Origin: Mycobacterium sp. DL440
Lineage (GTDB): Bacteria > Actinomycetota > Actinomycetes > Mycobacteriales > Mycobacteriaceae
DNA: 64,000 nucleotides
NCBI RefSeq assembly: GCF_011745145.1
Contig: NZ_CP050191.1
Location: forward strand, 4,171,327 to 4,235,326
Reading direction: 5' to 3'
The notes beneath the pieces were generated by a model. That model had not been told where the DNA came from and ran no database searches. It saw only the letters and a program-made list of their open reading frames with translations. Both the position numbers and the translations under genes were made by a program. Positions within the stretch are counted from its first letter, which is position 1, and each line of letters opens with the position of its first letter. Of this stretch, positions 1 to 7,196 are shown piece after piece.

Positions 1-2
1 GG

Positions 3-587
3 GTGCGTGGTTCGCTGTCAGGCACACTGGCCACGATGGGACCGGGCGTACCGTACGTCATCGGCGCCAAATGGGCCCATCCGGACAGGCCGGCCATCGC
101 ATTTGTCGGCGACGGGGCCATGCAGATGAACGGTCTGGCCGAGCTGATCACCATCGCCAAATACTGGCCGCAGTGGACTGACCCCCGGTTGATCATCGCC
201 GTGCTCCACAACAACGACCTCAACCAGGTCACCTGGGAGATGCGGGCCATGGAGAACTCACCGAAATTCGAAGCCTCCCAATCACTTCCCGACGTCGACT
301 ACGCCGCATTCGCCCGGAGTCTGGGCCTTTACGGCGCCAACCTCGATGAGGCCGGCCAGCTCGCTGGGGCATGGGAGCGTGCTCTGGCCGCCGACCGGCC
401 CACCGTGCTCGATGTCCGATGCGACCCGGATGTGCCGCCGATTCCTCCGCACGCCACGTTCGAACAAGCCAAGTCGCTTGCACATGCCGTGTTCGGCGGC
501 GATCGCGACGCCGCCGGATTCATCAAGCAGGGCGCGAAACAGAAAGTCCAGCAGTACTTTTCTCGCGAAAAAGAGGACGAATCGTGA
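3..587 (+). CDS. Thiamine-diphosphate-dependent enzyme, C-terminal part (acetolactate synthase / pyruvate oxidase-like)
   Basis: Only the C-terminal domain is inside the window; the gene begins upstream, and the GTG at the first in-frame codon is internal. The visible 194 residues carry the diphosphate/Mg-binding signature of this superfamily: GDG at about residues 36-38 and the paired Asn at 70-71, about 33 residues later. Family members decarboxylate 2-keto acids and pass the carbanion to an acceptor. The stop overlaps the next start (GTGA), so it is the first visible gene of an operon with a membrane protein, a GMC flavoprotein system and an enolase-superfamily enzyme. The context suggests handling of a keto acid from sugar-acid oxidation, which is inference. 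The exact subfamily cannot be decided from this half. Confidence 0.85.
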   Translation: MRGSLSGTLATMGPGVPYVIGAKWAHPDRPAIAFVGDGAMQMNGLAELITIAKYWPQWTDPRLIIAVLHNNDLNQVTWEMRAMENSPKFEASQSLPDVDYAAFARSLGLYGANLDEAGQLAGAWERALAADRPTVLDVRCDPDVPPIPPHATFEQAKSLAHAVFGGDRDAAGFIKQGAKQKVQQYFSREKEDES

Positions 588-1033
588 ACGTGGTCGCGAC
601 CGCGGTCCATGATATCCGCACCGGGCGCTTCGAACGCAGCCTCTCGGCGCTGACCGCGGCCGGCGCGGCCATCACCACAGCAGAGATCTATCTTTCCCAC
701 GACGGAGCCAGTTTCGGCAACAAGATGATGTACTGGCCGGTCGTGGTGGTGCCGCTGGCGGTCCCCGCCGGGGTTGCCGGATTCTTCTCCGGCCGGGCGG
801 CGCGCACAGTGCTGCCCGCAGCCAGCGCGCTGATCGTGGCCAACGGCTTGCAGGGCACCTACCTGCACATCCGAGGCGTGCACCAGCGCCCAGGCGGCAT
901 CACCAAATACAACATGGAGGCCGGGCCGCCGGTCTTCGCGCCGCTGTTGGCGTCCCTGGTCGGCGGGATGGGACTGCTGGCCGCGCTGCTGCGCCGCGAA
1001 GACCTGCCGCACCTGCCCGCAGGCGCGCACTGA
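584..1033 (+). CDS. Small four-helix membrane protein of unknown function
   Basis: The 149-residue protein starts at a GTG that overlaps the upstream stop (GTGA). The frame stays open further upstream, but that part is antisense-like and overlaps the previous gene. It has about four hydrophobic segments (near residues 20-40, 48-68, 70-90 and 115-140) and no recognised motif. Its stop overlaps the next ATG (TGATG), implying translational coupling with the gluconate-dehydrogenase-like subunit that follows. Membrane-bound GMC dehydrogenases often need a membrane anchor or electron-accepting partner. This protein could serve as the anchor, but no haem or redox motif is visible, so that is only a suggestion. 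Confidence 0.75.
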   Translation: MNVVATAVHDIRTGRFERSLSALTAAGAAITTAEIYLSHDGASFGNKMMYWPVVVVPLAVPAGVAGFFSGRAARTVLPAASALIVANGLQGTYLHIRGVHQRPGGITKYNMEAGPPVFAPLLASLVGGMGLLAALLRREDLPHLPAGAH

Positions 1034-1743
1034 TGGTCACCGAAACCTCGACGGCACACGCGGTGACGCCCCAAAACCGGGGCCGCTACCGGGGTTTCGA
1101 CGTGCTCGATCAGGCTCACCAATGGGACCCGGCAACCACCGAAGTCGTCGCGGCACGGCTGCACCCGCCGGAGTCACCCCCGTTCTTCAGCCCCGATGAA
1201 GCGGCCGTGGCCGCAGCACTGCTGGACCTGCTGCTGGCCCAGGACAGTGAACCAAAGGTGCCGGTGCTGCCCCTGATCGAGACCCGCCTGGCCACCGGGG
1301 AAACCGACGGCTGGCACTACGACGACATGGCGCCCGACGGGCAGGCCTGGCGCGCAAGCCTGGCCGGGCTCGATGACGACGCGCGCCGTCACTACGGGAT
1401 CGGTTATGCCGACCTGTCCCGGGCACGCCAGGCCCGGCTGCTCACCGATGTGCAGGATCTCGGCGAGCGGGGCGACACATGGCGCGACTGGTCGGCTGGC
1501 CACGTGTGGAGTCTGTGGACGCGGTATGCGTGCACAGCGTTCTACTCTCACCCGTGGGCGTGGAACGAGATGGGTTTTTCCGGCCCGGCCTACCCGCGTG
1601 GCTACCTCAATCTCGGGGTCAATGCCCGTGAACACTTCGAGATCGCCGACCGCGACGACACCGACCCGGTGGGATTCGCCGACCGCGTGGAGCGCGCTCG
1701 GCACGCCGATGACGACCTGCCCGACAGAGGCCCTCATGCGTGA
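1033..1743 (+). CDS. Gluconate 2-dehydrogenase subunit 3 family protein
   Basis: The 236-residue protein contains the hallmark block of the gluconate-2-dehydrogenase small-subunit family: a Ser-His-Pro-Trp-Ala-Trp-Asn-Glu-x-Gly-Phe stretch followed by Gly-Pro-Ala-Tyr-Pro-Arg-Gly-Tyr, near residues 175-195. Family members pair with a GMC flavoprotein and help assemble or export it. No twin-arginine or Sec signal is evident at the N-terminus (it begins with a polar stretch), unlike the classic periplasmic form. The gene overlaps its neighbours on both sides: TGATG upstream and 8 bases with the GMC gene downstream. Physical partnership with the next gene product is therefore very likely. Confidence 0.85.
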   Translation: MVTETSTAHAVTPQNRGRYRGFDVLDQAHQWDPATTEVVAARLHPPESPPFFSPDEAAVAAALLDLLLAQDSEPKVPVLPLIETRLATGETDGWHYDDMAPDGQAWRASLAGLDDDARRHYGIGYADLSRARQARLLTDVQDLGERGDTWRDWSAGHVWSLWTRYACTAFYSHPWAWNEMGFSGPAYPRGYLNLGVNAREHFEIADRDDTDPVGFADRVERARHADDDLPDRGPHA

Positions 1744-3379
1744 TCTGGCTGCGGTGAAGGCGCGCAATGCCTCAGCTTGGTTGCTGCCCAACGACGGTAC
1801 CCGCGCCAACCACCGGCTGCGCACCGACATGCATCGCTATCACCCCAGCGATGTGGTCGATGTCGTCATCGTCGGAGCCGGCGCCGGCGGTGCCACCCTG
1901 GCTCAACGGCTGTCCCGATGCGGCTGGACTGTGGTGCTGCTCGACGCCGGCCCCTTCTGGAATCCCGACACCGACTGGGTCAGCGACGAACGCGGTTCCC
2001 ATCACCTGTACTGGACCGAACCCCGCCAGATCGGTGGACAGGATCCGGTGCCGTTGGGATCCAACAATTCCGGACGCGGTGTCGGCGGATCGATGGTGCA
2101 TTACGCCGGCTACACACCACGGTTCCATCCCTCCGATTTCCACACCGACAGCCTCGACGGCGTCGGCGCGGACTGGCCCATCACCTACCACGACCTCAAG
2201 GGCTACTACGAGCAGATCGAGGCCGAACTGCCTGTGGCCGGCGAGCACTGGCCGTGGGGCGACCCGCACGCCTACCCGCACCGCCCCCACCCGGTCAGCG
2301 GCAACGGCCTGGTGGCCCTGCGCGGCGCCCGGGCGCTGGACATCGAGATGCGGGTCGGGCCGGTGGCGATCCCCAACGGCCGGTTCGGCAACCGGCCGCA
2401 CTGCATCTATCGCGGATTCTGCATCCAGGGCTGCAAAGTTAATGCCAAAGCCAGCCCATTGATCACCCACATCCCCGATGCGCTGGCCCACGGCGCCGAG
2501 GTCCGACCCGACTGCCACGTCAGCCGCGTCCTGGTCGACGACGCCGCCGCACGCGCCACCGGAGTGGAGTACCACCACGGCGGACGGCTGCACCGGCAAC
2601 GCGCCCACGCCGTGGTGGTGGCCGGTTACTCCATCGAAACCCCACGGCTGCTGCTGCTCTCGGCCACGGGCCGCTACCCCCGCGGGCTGGGCAATGACCA
2701 TGACCACCTCGGGCGCCACCTCATGGTGCAAGGCGCCCCCCAGGTCGCCGGCCGATTCGACGACGAGATCCGCATGTACAAGGCCCCGCCACCGGAAGTC
2801 AGCAGCGAACAGTTCTACGAAACCGACCCCGTCCAGGCCTACCGGCGCGGCTTTTCCATCCAGACGGTCAGCCCGCTACCGATCACCTGGTCCGAACACG
2901 TTGCCGCCCAAGGGCACTGGGGACAAACCCTGCGCGAGTACATGCGCGATTACAACCATTGGGCCACCCTGGGTGCGCTGTGCGAACTGCTATCCCAGCC
3001 CGATAACCGCGTCACCCTGGCCGACGAGACCGACAGTCACGGCCTACCAGTAGCCCACCTGTCCTACACCCAGTGCGACAACGACAAACGCCTCATCGCC
3101 GCGGCCACCGACATCATGGGCGAGCTGCTGCGCGCCGCCGGCGCCAGCGAAGTCATCGCCATCGAGCGCTACGCCCACCTCGTGGGCGGCGCCCGGATGG
3201 CCCGCAGCGCCGAGCACGGAGTCATCGATGCCCAGCACCGGGTGTTCGGCATCGACCGGCTCTACGTCGTCGACGGCAGCGTCATGCCGACTCAAGGCGC
3301 AGCCAATCCCGCGCTGACCATCATGGCCCTGGCCGCCCGCGCCGCCGGCCTGATCACCACCCACGCCGCCCGATCATGA
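1736..3379 (+). CDS. GMC-family FAD-dependent oxidoreductase (gluconate dehydrogenase large-subunit type)
   Basis: The 547-residue flavoprotein has the dinucleotide-binding motif GAGAGG at about residues 47-52, preceded by the hydrophobic strand VVIVG. A GRGVGGSMVHY segment follows near residue 115. The C-terminal GMC block reads VDGSVMPTQGAANPALTI near residue 520. The ATG at 1736 lies 8 bases inside the upstream gene and sits about 40 residues before the FAD motif, normal for the family; the longer in-frame extension is only a shadow of the upstream gene. GMC enzymes oxidise alcohol groups of sugars, sugar acids or sterols. With the subunit-3-like neighbour this is most likely a polyol or sugar-acid dehydrogenase. 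No cytochrome c subunit is present in the visible operon. Confidence 0.9.
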   Translation: MRDLAAVKARNASAWLLPNDGTRANHRLRTDMHRYHPSDVVDVVIVGAGAGGATLAQRLSRCGWTVVLLDAGPFWNPDTDWVSDERGSHHLYWTEPRQIGGQDPVPLGSNNSGRGVGGSMVHYAGYTPRFHPSDFHTDSLDGVGADWPITYHDLKGYYEQIEAELPVAGEHWPWGDPHAYPHRPHPVSGNGLVALRGARALDIEMRVGPVAIPNGRFGNRPHCIYRGFCIQGCKVNAKASPLITHIPDALAHGAEVRPDCHVSRVLVDDAAARATGVEYHHGGRLHRQRAHAVVVAGYSIETPRLLLLSATGRYPRGLGNDHDHLGRHLMVQGAPQVAGRFDDEIRMYKAPPPEVSSEQFYETDPVQAYRRGFSIQTVSPLPITWSEHVAAQGHWGQTLREYMRDYNHWATLGALCELLSQPDNRVTLADETDSHGLPVAHLSYTQCDNDKRLIAAATDIMGELLRAAGASEVIAIERYAHLVGGARMARSAEHGVIDAQHRVFGIDRLYVVDGSVMPTQGAANPALTIMALAARAAGLITTHAARS

Positions 3380-3398
3380 CCCCCGGAAAGCTCGCGCC

Positions 3399-4499
3399 AT
3401 GACGGGCCACACCATCGAGCACCTCGACGTGGCGACCTATACGGTGCCCACCGACGGTCCCGAAGCCGACGGCACGTTGCGCTGGGATGCCACCACCGCC
3501 ATCGTCACCCACGTCCACGCCGCAGGTGCCACCGGAGTGGGATGGACCTACAGTTCACCGGCTGCCGCCGCCGTCATCACCCACCACCTGCGTGACGTAC
3601 TGGTGGGCCGTCCGGCACACGACATCACCGCCGCGATGCACGCAATGCGCTGCGCCTGCCGCAACTACGGCACCCGTGGTCTGGTCGGTCAGGCACTCAG
3701 TGCCCTCGACATCGCGCTGTGGGATCTCAAAGCCCACCTGCAGGACCTACCGCTGAACGCACTGCTGGGCCGCTGTCACAGCGCCGTACCCATATACGGC
3801 TCAGGCGGATTCACCAACCTCGACGACGACGGCCTCGCCGCCCACGTGCAACAGTGGCGCGCCGCCGGATGCACCGCCATGAAGATCAAGATCGGTCAAG
3901 ACTGGGGCCGCCACGTCGAACGCGACCTGGCCCGCATCCAGCGATTAGGCGAACTGGCGGGCGATCGCGTCGCACTCATGGTCGATGCCAACGGCGGCTA
4001 CACCCAAGCCCAGGCCCGTCGGGTCGGCGCGGCCCTCGACGATCTGGGAGTCAGCTGGTTCGAGGAACCGGTCAGCAGCGACGACACCGCCGGCCTGGAC
4101 ATGGTGCGGCGCAGTGTGCGCTGTGACATCGCCGCCGGCGAATACATCGGCGATCTCGACGAAACCCGTCGGCTGGCACCGGTCGTGGACTGCCTGCAAC
4201 TCGACGTCACCCGATGTGGCGGGTACACCGGGTGGCTGGCCGCCGCATCCGTCGCCGCCGCGGACCACCTCGACGTGTCCGCGCACTGCGCCCCCGCCCT
4301 CCACGTGCCCGTGGCCGCGGCCATCCCGAGGCTGCGCCACCTCGAATACTTCATCGACCACGTTCGACTGGAAGCGCAGTTGTTCGACGGTGTTCCGACA
4401 CCGCAGCACGGGCAGCTTCACGTCAACGACACGGGACCCGGTCACGGCCTCACCCTGGCGACCCGCGCCGAGCGCTACCGCGCCCCCTCCTCGGTTTAG
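3399..4499 (+). CDS. Mandelate racemase / muconate-lactonising enzyme family protein (enolase superfamily)
   Basis: The 366-residue protein shows the superfamily plan: a capping domain, then a barrel with the Lys-x-Lys motif (MKIKIG, about residue 166) and metal ligands in VDANGGY (about 199), WFEEP (about 223) and AGEYI (about 247). A His in SAHCAP (about 297) is the candidate general acid/base, as in sugar-acid dehydratases. These enzymes abstract the proton alpha to a carboxylate, typically dehydrating aldonic acids to 2-keto-3-deoxy acids. It follows the GMC gene by 19 bases in the same direction. A likely role is dehydration of the sugar acid made by that dehydrogenase. Substrate is not predictable by eye. 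Confidence 0.88.
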   Translation: MTGHTIEHLDVATYTVPTDGPEADGTLRWDATTAIVTHVHAAGATGVGWTYSSPAAAAVITHHLRDVLVGRPAHDITAAMHAMRCACRNYGTRGLVGQALSALDIALWDLKAHLQDLPLNALLGRCHSAVPIYGSGGFTNLDDDGLAAHVQQWRAAGCTAMKIKIGQDWGRHVERDLARIQRLGELAGDRVALMVDANGGYTQAQARRVGAALDDLGVSWFEEPVSSDDTAGLDMVRRSVRCDIAAGEYIGDLDETRRLAPVVDCLQLDVTRCGGYTGWLAAASVAAADHLDVSAHCAPALHVPVAAAIPRLRHLEYFIDHVRLEAQLFDGVPTPQHGQLHVNDTGPGHGLTLATRAERYRAPSSV

Positions 4500-4563
4500 C
4501 GCTAGGCCGACCGGGCAATGCGAACGGTGTGCGCTCAGCAGCCCTGGTGCACCCATCCATGCC

Positions 4564-4788
4564 GTGATCACCCACGCTGAGCACGAGGAACAGGACGAAT
4601 TCGCCAAACTTGGTGCCGCGCTGTCGCCCGAGGAGCTTGAGCGGATGCGGCGAGTCGCCAAGCTGGCCGAGGCCGTCGCGCCGACACGGCCTCACGCCGG
4701 TATCGAATCGCAAGCCGCCAACCTCATGGTGGGGCCGTTCGTCGCGATGCTGGACCGAACGCGCGACATCCTCTCCGGCAAGGCCTGA
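4564..4788 (+). CDS. Small hypothetical protein
   Basis: A 74-residue open frame starting at GTG, 64 bases after the enolase-superfamily gene. The predicted protein is rich in Glu, Ala, Leu and Arg and looks like two or three amphipathic helices (for example SPEELERMRRVAKLAEAV). No membrane segment, cysteine cluster or known motif is visible. There is no convincing ribosome binding site, so the start is uncertain. Helical character and mycobacterial-like third-position GC favour a real gene, but it could be spurious. Confidence 0.45.
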   Translation: MITHAEHEEQDEFAKLGAALSPEELERMRRVAKLAEAVAPTRPHAGIESQAANLMVGPFVAMLDRTRDILSGKA

Positions 4789-4976
4789 GCCGACAATCCC
4801 CTGTGGTGCAAGCAGGTCGCCGCAGCAGCGCACAGCCGACCACGACCATGCCCACCGTGGCGAAGGCCGCGGCGCATGTTCATACGTTACGAAGCCCCGA
4901 TACCGCCGAATCGCCGTTCGCCGTCTAGCATGAATCGTCCCTTAGGGTTGTAGACACCTATTCCGATAGGTCCCGA

Positions 4977-5049
4977 GCCCCCGTAGCTCAGGGGATAGAG
5001 CACGGCTCTCCTAAAGCCGGTGTCGCAGGTTCGAATCCTGCCGGGGGCA
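4977..5049 (+). tRNA. tRNA-Arg (anticodon CCT)
   Basis: A complete 73-nt cloverleaf. The acceptor arms GCCCCCG and CGGGGGC pair over seven bases with discriminator A at 5049. The anticodon stem CGGCT/AGCCG encloses the seven-base loop CTCCTAA, giving anticodon CCT, which reads AGG. The T arm GCAGG-TTCGAAT-CCTGC is canonical. The 3' CCA is not encoded as such; the next bases are CCCA. A weak -10-like TAGCAT lies about 45 bases upstream. AGG is a rare codon in high-GC actinobacteria. tRNA genes like this are frequent integration targets, and a decayed transposase lies just downstream. Confidence 0.97.
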
Positions 5050-5163
5050 CCCAGGTCGCTGTATAACCTCGAGTGACGCTTGACGTTTTGCCTCCGGTTG
5101 ATGGGTGACTGTGTTTCGGCTGATGCCTTACACCCACTTCGGTTGATCCTTGACACTCCCTGG

Positions 5164-5453
5164 ATGAGGGAGTTGAGCGTGGTCGAGCAGAGGTATCAGG
5201 CCGTGCTGGCGGTGATCAGTGACGGTCTGTCGATATCGCAGGTGGCCGGCAAGGTGGGGTGTCGCGGCAGACGCTGCATGCCTGGTTGGCCCGGTAAGAG
5301 GCCCAGGGCCTAGACGGGTTGGCGGATCGGTCGCATCGGCCGGTGTCGTGTCCGCATCAGATGCCGGCGGCGGTGGAAGCTGCAGTGGTGGAGTTGCGAC
5401 GCTCGCGGCCGTAGTGGGGGCCGCGCCGGCTGGTGTTCGAACTGGCCAAGCGC
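5164..5453 (+). pseudogene. Decayed IS481-type transposase fragment
   Basis: The frame from ATG 5164 begins MRELSVVEQRYQAVLAVISD and continues through a helix-turn-helix stretch (SISQVAGKVG). Around 5262 a base is lost and the match continues in another frame (RQTLHAWLAR). That second frame then has a stop, continues EAQGLDGLADRSHRPV and PAAVEAAVVELRRSRP, meets another stop, and ends WGPRRLVFELAKR. This is the N-terminal third of an IS481-family transposase (two HTH segments before the DDE domain), from recall of the family. One frameshift, two stops and loss of the catalytic domain make it dead. No clear terminal inverted repeats remain. Confidence 0.85.
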
Positions 5454-5495
5454 CACTCTTTGTTTTCGCAGTTCGGCGCGGACCGGCGTCTGCCC

Positions 5496-5933
5496 TCAAT
5501 TCCCCACGAGCGGCCGACCACTGGCCTGCCAGGCCTTCATCCCACCCTTGAGTTCGACCACATCGGTATAGCCCAGCGATTTCAGCGCTTCGGCGGCAGT
5601 CGCGCTCATGGGGCCGGTTCGGCAGTAGATCGCGATCGGAGCACCACGATCGGCGGGCAGCCGATCAGCCTGCTCGGCGATCCGATCGAACGGAATCGAC
5701 AGGTCCGTACCGGCGATGTCGCCTTCGAAGGGTACGTGGACGTTGATTGTCATCCGGTCGGATTCACCTATGGCAGTGGCGAATTCATCAGGGCCGATCA
5801 GTCGATGCTGCACAACGCTGACTGCCGCGGCTTCAGTAGAGGTGGCCGGCCGCACCTCGGCCGGTGAGCCACACGATGCCAGCGACACCGAGCCAACGAT
5901 CGCCAGTGCACTGATGCACGTCCTTGTGAACAT
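5496..5933 (-). CDS. Rhodanese-domain lipoprotein
   Basis: The 145-residue precursor has a short signal with a lipobox ending at Cys21 (LASC), so it should be lipidated and face the outside of the membrane. A single rhodanese domain follows. The candidate active-site Cys104 sits in YCRTGPMS, followed by the typical helix SATAAEALKSLG and a GGMKAWQ segment. Rhodaneses carry sulfane sulfur or bind metal through this cysteine. The ATG is probably leaderless: a TATTCT-like -10 element ends only a few bases upstream. One of two TACCC-N5-GGGTA operators overlaps that -10, suggesting copper or persulfide-type control shared with the divergent DUF1326 gene. Confidence 0.88.
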   Translation of the reverse strand: MFTRTCISALAIVGSVSLASCGSPAEVRPATSTEAAAVSVVQHRLIGPDEFATAIGESDRMTINVHVPFEGDIAGTDLSIPFDRIAEQADRLPADRGAPIAIYCRTGPMSATAAEALKSLGYTDVVELKGGMKAWQASGRPLVGN

Positions 5934-5943
5934 GCCGAAAGAA

Positions 5944-5958
5944 TACCCCTAGGGGGTA
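5944..5958. promoter_or_regulatory. TACCC-N5-GGGTA operator, site 1 (RicR/CsoR type)
   Basis: TACCC-CTAGG-GGGTA reads almost as a perfect palindrome. It overlaps the -10 of the rhodanese lipoprotein gene and abuts the -35 of the DUF1326 gene. The spacing matches the motif described for the mycobacterial copper repressor RicR, and related G/C-run palindromes are bound by other CsoR-family repressors, including the persulfide sensor CstR. Which regulator acts here is inference; none is encoded in the window. Confidence 0.7.
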
Positions 5959-5959
5959 C

Positions 5960-5989
5960 TTGCGCTCCAGTCTTCGCCGGTGCTACGTT
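5960..5989 (+). promoter_or_regulatory. Predicted promoter of the DUF1326 gene
   Basis: TTGCGC (5960-5965) and TACGTT (5984-5989) are separated by 18 bases, a plausible sigma-70-type pair. The expected transcription start, around 5996, falls just before operator site 2. The two operators therefore bracket this promoter, a layout that favours repression. Confidence 0.5.
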
Positions 5990-6001
5990 CGCCGTGTCAG
6001 A

Positions 6002-6016
6002 TACCCCCTGGGGGTA
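6002..6016. promoter_or_regulatory. TACCC-N5-GGGTA operator, site 2 (RicR/CsoR type)
   Basis: This is the centre of a perfect 17-base palindrome at 6001-6017, ATACCCCCTGGGGGTAT. It lies in the predicted 5' leader of the DUF1326 gene, just upstream of its Shine-Dalgarno sequence. Same motif and spacing as site 1, with centres 58 bases apart. Confidence 0.75.
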
Positions 6017-6038
6017 TGCAACGAAAGGAGCGGAATCG

Positions 6039-6758
6039 ATGACCACTTCATCGACGCAGGTCGATTGGCATTTGCGCGGAGAATGGTTCGACGTGTGCAG
6101 CTGCAAGTTGCCTTGCCCGTGCAGCTTCGCCCAGGAGCCCACGCACGGCGATTGCTTGTTCACCTTGGTGTGGCACGTCCGCAAAGGCCATTACGGTGAC
6201 ACCGATTTGGCGGGTCTCAGCGTGATTGCCCTCGGCGAGTTCGCCGGCAACATGTGGATCGGCGATCCGAACGCGACGATGAAGTTGATGTTCTACATCG
6301 ACGAGAAGGGCGACGCCGCCCAGCGAGACGCGCTCGAGCGGATCTTCACCGGCGCGGAAGGCGGCTGGCCGGCCGAGTTCGGCAGCCTCATCGAGGAGAT
6401 GCGCGGCATCGAATACGCCCCGATCAATTTCGAGGCGGCCGACGATCTTGCCCACTGGCGCGCCGAGATTCCCGGCAAAGTCGATCTGTTGGTGGAGGCC
6501 CTGACCGGCCCGACGGCCGACCCGAACCGACGGGTGACCACCACCAACGCGCCGGGCGCAGAGGTCGGCCCGGGCCAGGTCGCAACCTGGGGCGTGGTCA
6601 AGGAAGACCACGCCGTGGGCTTCGAGTGGTCACACGAGCACACCGGTGCCTCGAGCAAGCACTTCCCGTTCGACTGGCGCCCCGGGCCTGAGGATGCTGG
6701 CGCGAGCGAGGCGAATGCGGAAACACAGCCTTCCTCCTCCTGCACCTGCGGCTGCTGA
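6039..6758 (+). CDS. DUF1326 domain protein with N- and C-terminal cysteine clusters
   Basis: The start is ATG 6039, preceded by AAAGGAG with 8-base spacing; the longer in-frame GTG start would fall inside the operator region. The 239-residue protein begins with the DUF1326 signature, including CSCKLPCPC (Cys20, 22, 26, 28), and ends in CTCGC at the extreme C-terminus. No signal peptide or membrane segment is seen, so it is probably cytoplasmic. DUF1326 has no established biochemical function. The cysteine clusters and the copper-repressor-like operators on either side of its promoter point to metal binding or thiol chemistry. It is transcribed divergently from a rhodanese lipoprotein and followed by a strong terminator. 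Confidence 0.85.
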   Translation: MTTSSTQVDWHLRGEWFDVCSCKLPCPCSFAQEPTHGDCLFTLVWHVRKGHYGDTDLAGLSVIALGEFAGNMWIGDPNATMKLMFYIDEKGDAAQRDALERIFTGAEGGWPAEFGSLIEEMRGIEYAPINFEAADDLAHWRAEIPGKVDLLVEALTGPTADPNRRVTTTNAPGAEVGPGQVATWGVVKEDHAVGFEWSHEHTGASSKHFPFDWRPGPEDAGASEANAETQPSSSCTCGC

Positions 6759-6766
6759 GTCGCGCA

Positions 6767-6806
6767 CCGGCGCCGGGCGGGGGCAGCCGCTCCCGCCCGG
6801 CGCCGG
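6767..6806 (+). terminator. Strong hairpin terminator after the DUF1326 gene
   Basis: A 15-bp GC-rich stem (arms beginning CCGGCGCCGGGCGGG) with a 10-base loop starts 8 bases after the stop codon. There is no U-tract, which is common for mycobacterial terminators. Confidence 0.75.
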
Positions 6807-6815
6807 ATCTGGCGT

Positions 6816-6893
6816 CTAGTTCAAGCCGTTCGACAGACTCCGCGCTCCCCCGGTGATCAAGGCCGTCCTGCCGTCCAGCTCTCCCATACCCAT
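6816..6893 (-). pseudogene. N-terminal remnant of a short-chain dehydrogenase/reductase
   Basis: Reading the minus strand from ATG 6893, preceded by AGGAAGG, gives 25 residues ending at TAG: MGMGELDGRTALITGGARSL and five more. This is a classic SDR beginning: beta-strand, then the TGGARS part of the TGxxxGxG cofactor motif. The reading frame stops before the rest of the Rossmann fold, and the following DNA is the terminator hairpin. A retained ribosome binding site suggests a deletion or replacement event rather than chance similarity. Confidence 0.6.
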
Positions 6894-7196
6894 CCTTCCT
6901 GTTGTCGCGGTCCTTGGATGCAGACCGCCAGTGCCGGCAAAACTTGTCGGCAGCACTCTTCGCACCACGCGACACGCGTGTCACACGGACTAGCTGGCAA
7001 CACTCCGAAGCGTCGCCACGGGACCTTGTTTCCCTTGGCAAATGAATTCAACGTCCTGACCGGGGAGGCTTCGACGAGAGCAAATTGGCTGCACCGTGGC
7101 ATCCCAGGCGATTCCCAGGAACATGATGAGATGCACTAACGTTATCTACAGACGGGGGCTCTGAGCTCGAACACAGCAAACAACCCGGAGGTGAAA
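6894..7196. other. Intergenic region without recognisable gene
   Basis: About 300 bases between the SDR remnant and the small exported protein gene. Base composition is less GC-rich than its surroundings. It should contain the promoter of the downstream gene and the former SDR promoter, but no convincing -35/-10 pair, repeat or RNA fold was identified. The Shine-Dalgarno sequence GGAGGT at 7187-7192 belongs to the gene at 7197. Confidence 0.5.

Noticed and set aside
4977..5049. Search for a direct repeat of the tRNA 3' end marking an integrated element
   Set aside because: No second copy of the 3' segment was noticed in the window and no integrase gene is present.
4887..5156. Minus-strand ORF with the stretch LGAPGRIRTCDTGFRRAVLYPLS
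   Set aside because: It is the antisense translation of the tRNA-Arg gene, a well-known source of spurious proteins.
6598..7041. Open frames across 6.6-7.1 kb on both strands
   Set aside because: They overlap the DUF1326 end and the terminator, lack family motifs, and conflict with the SDR remnant reading.
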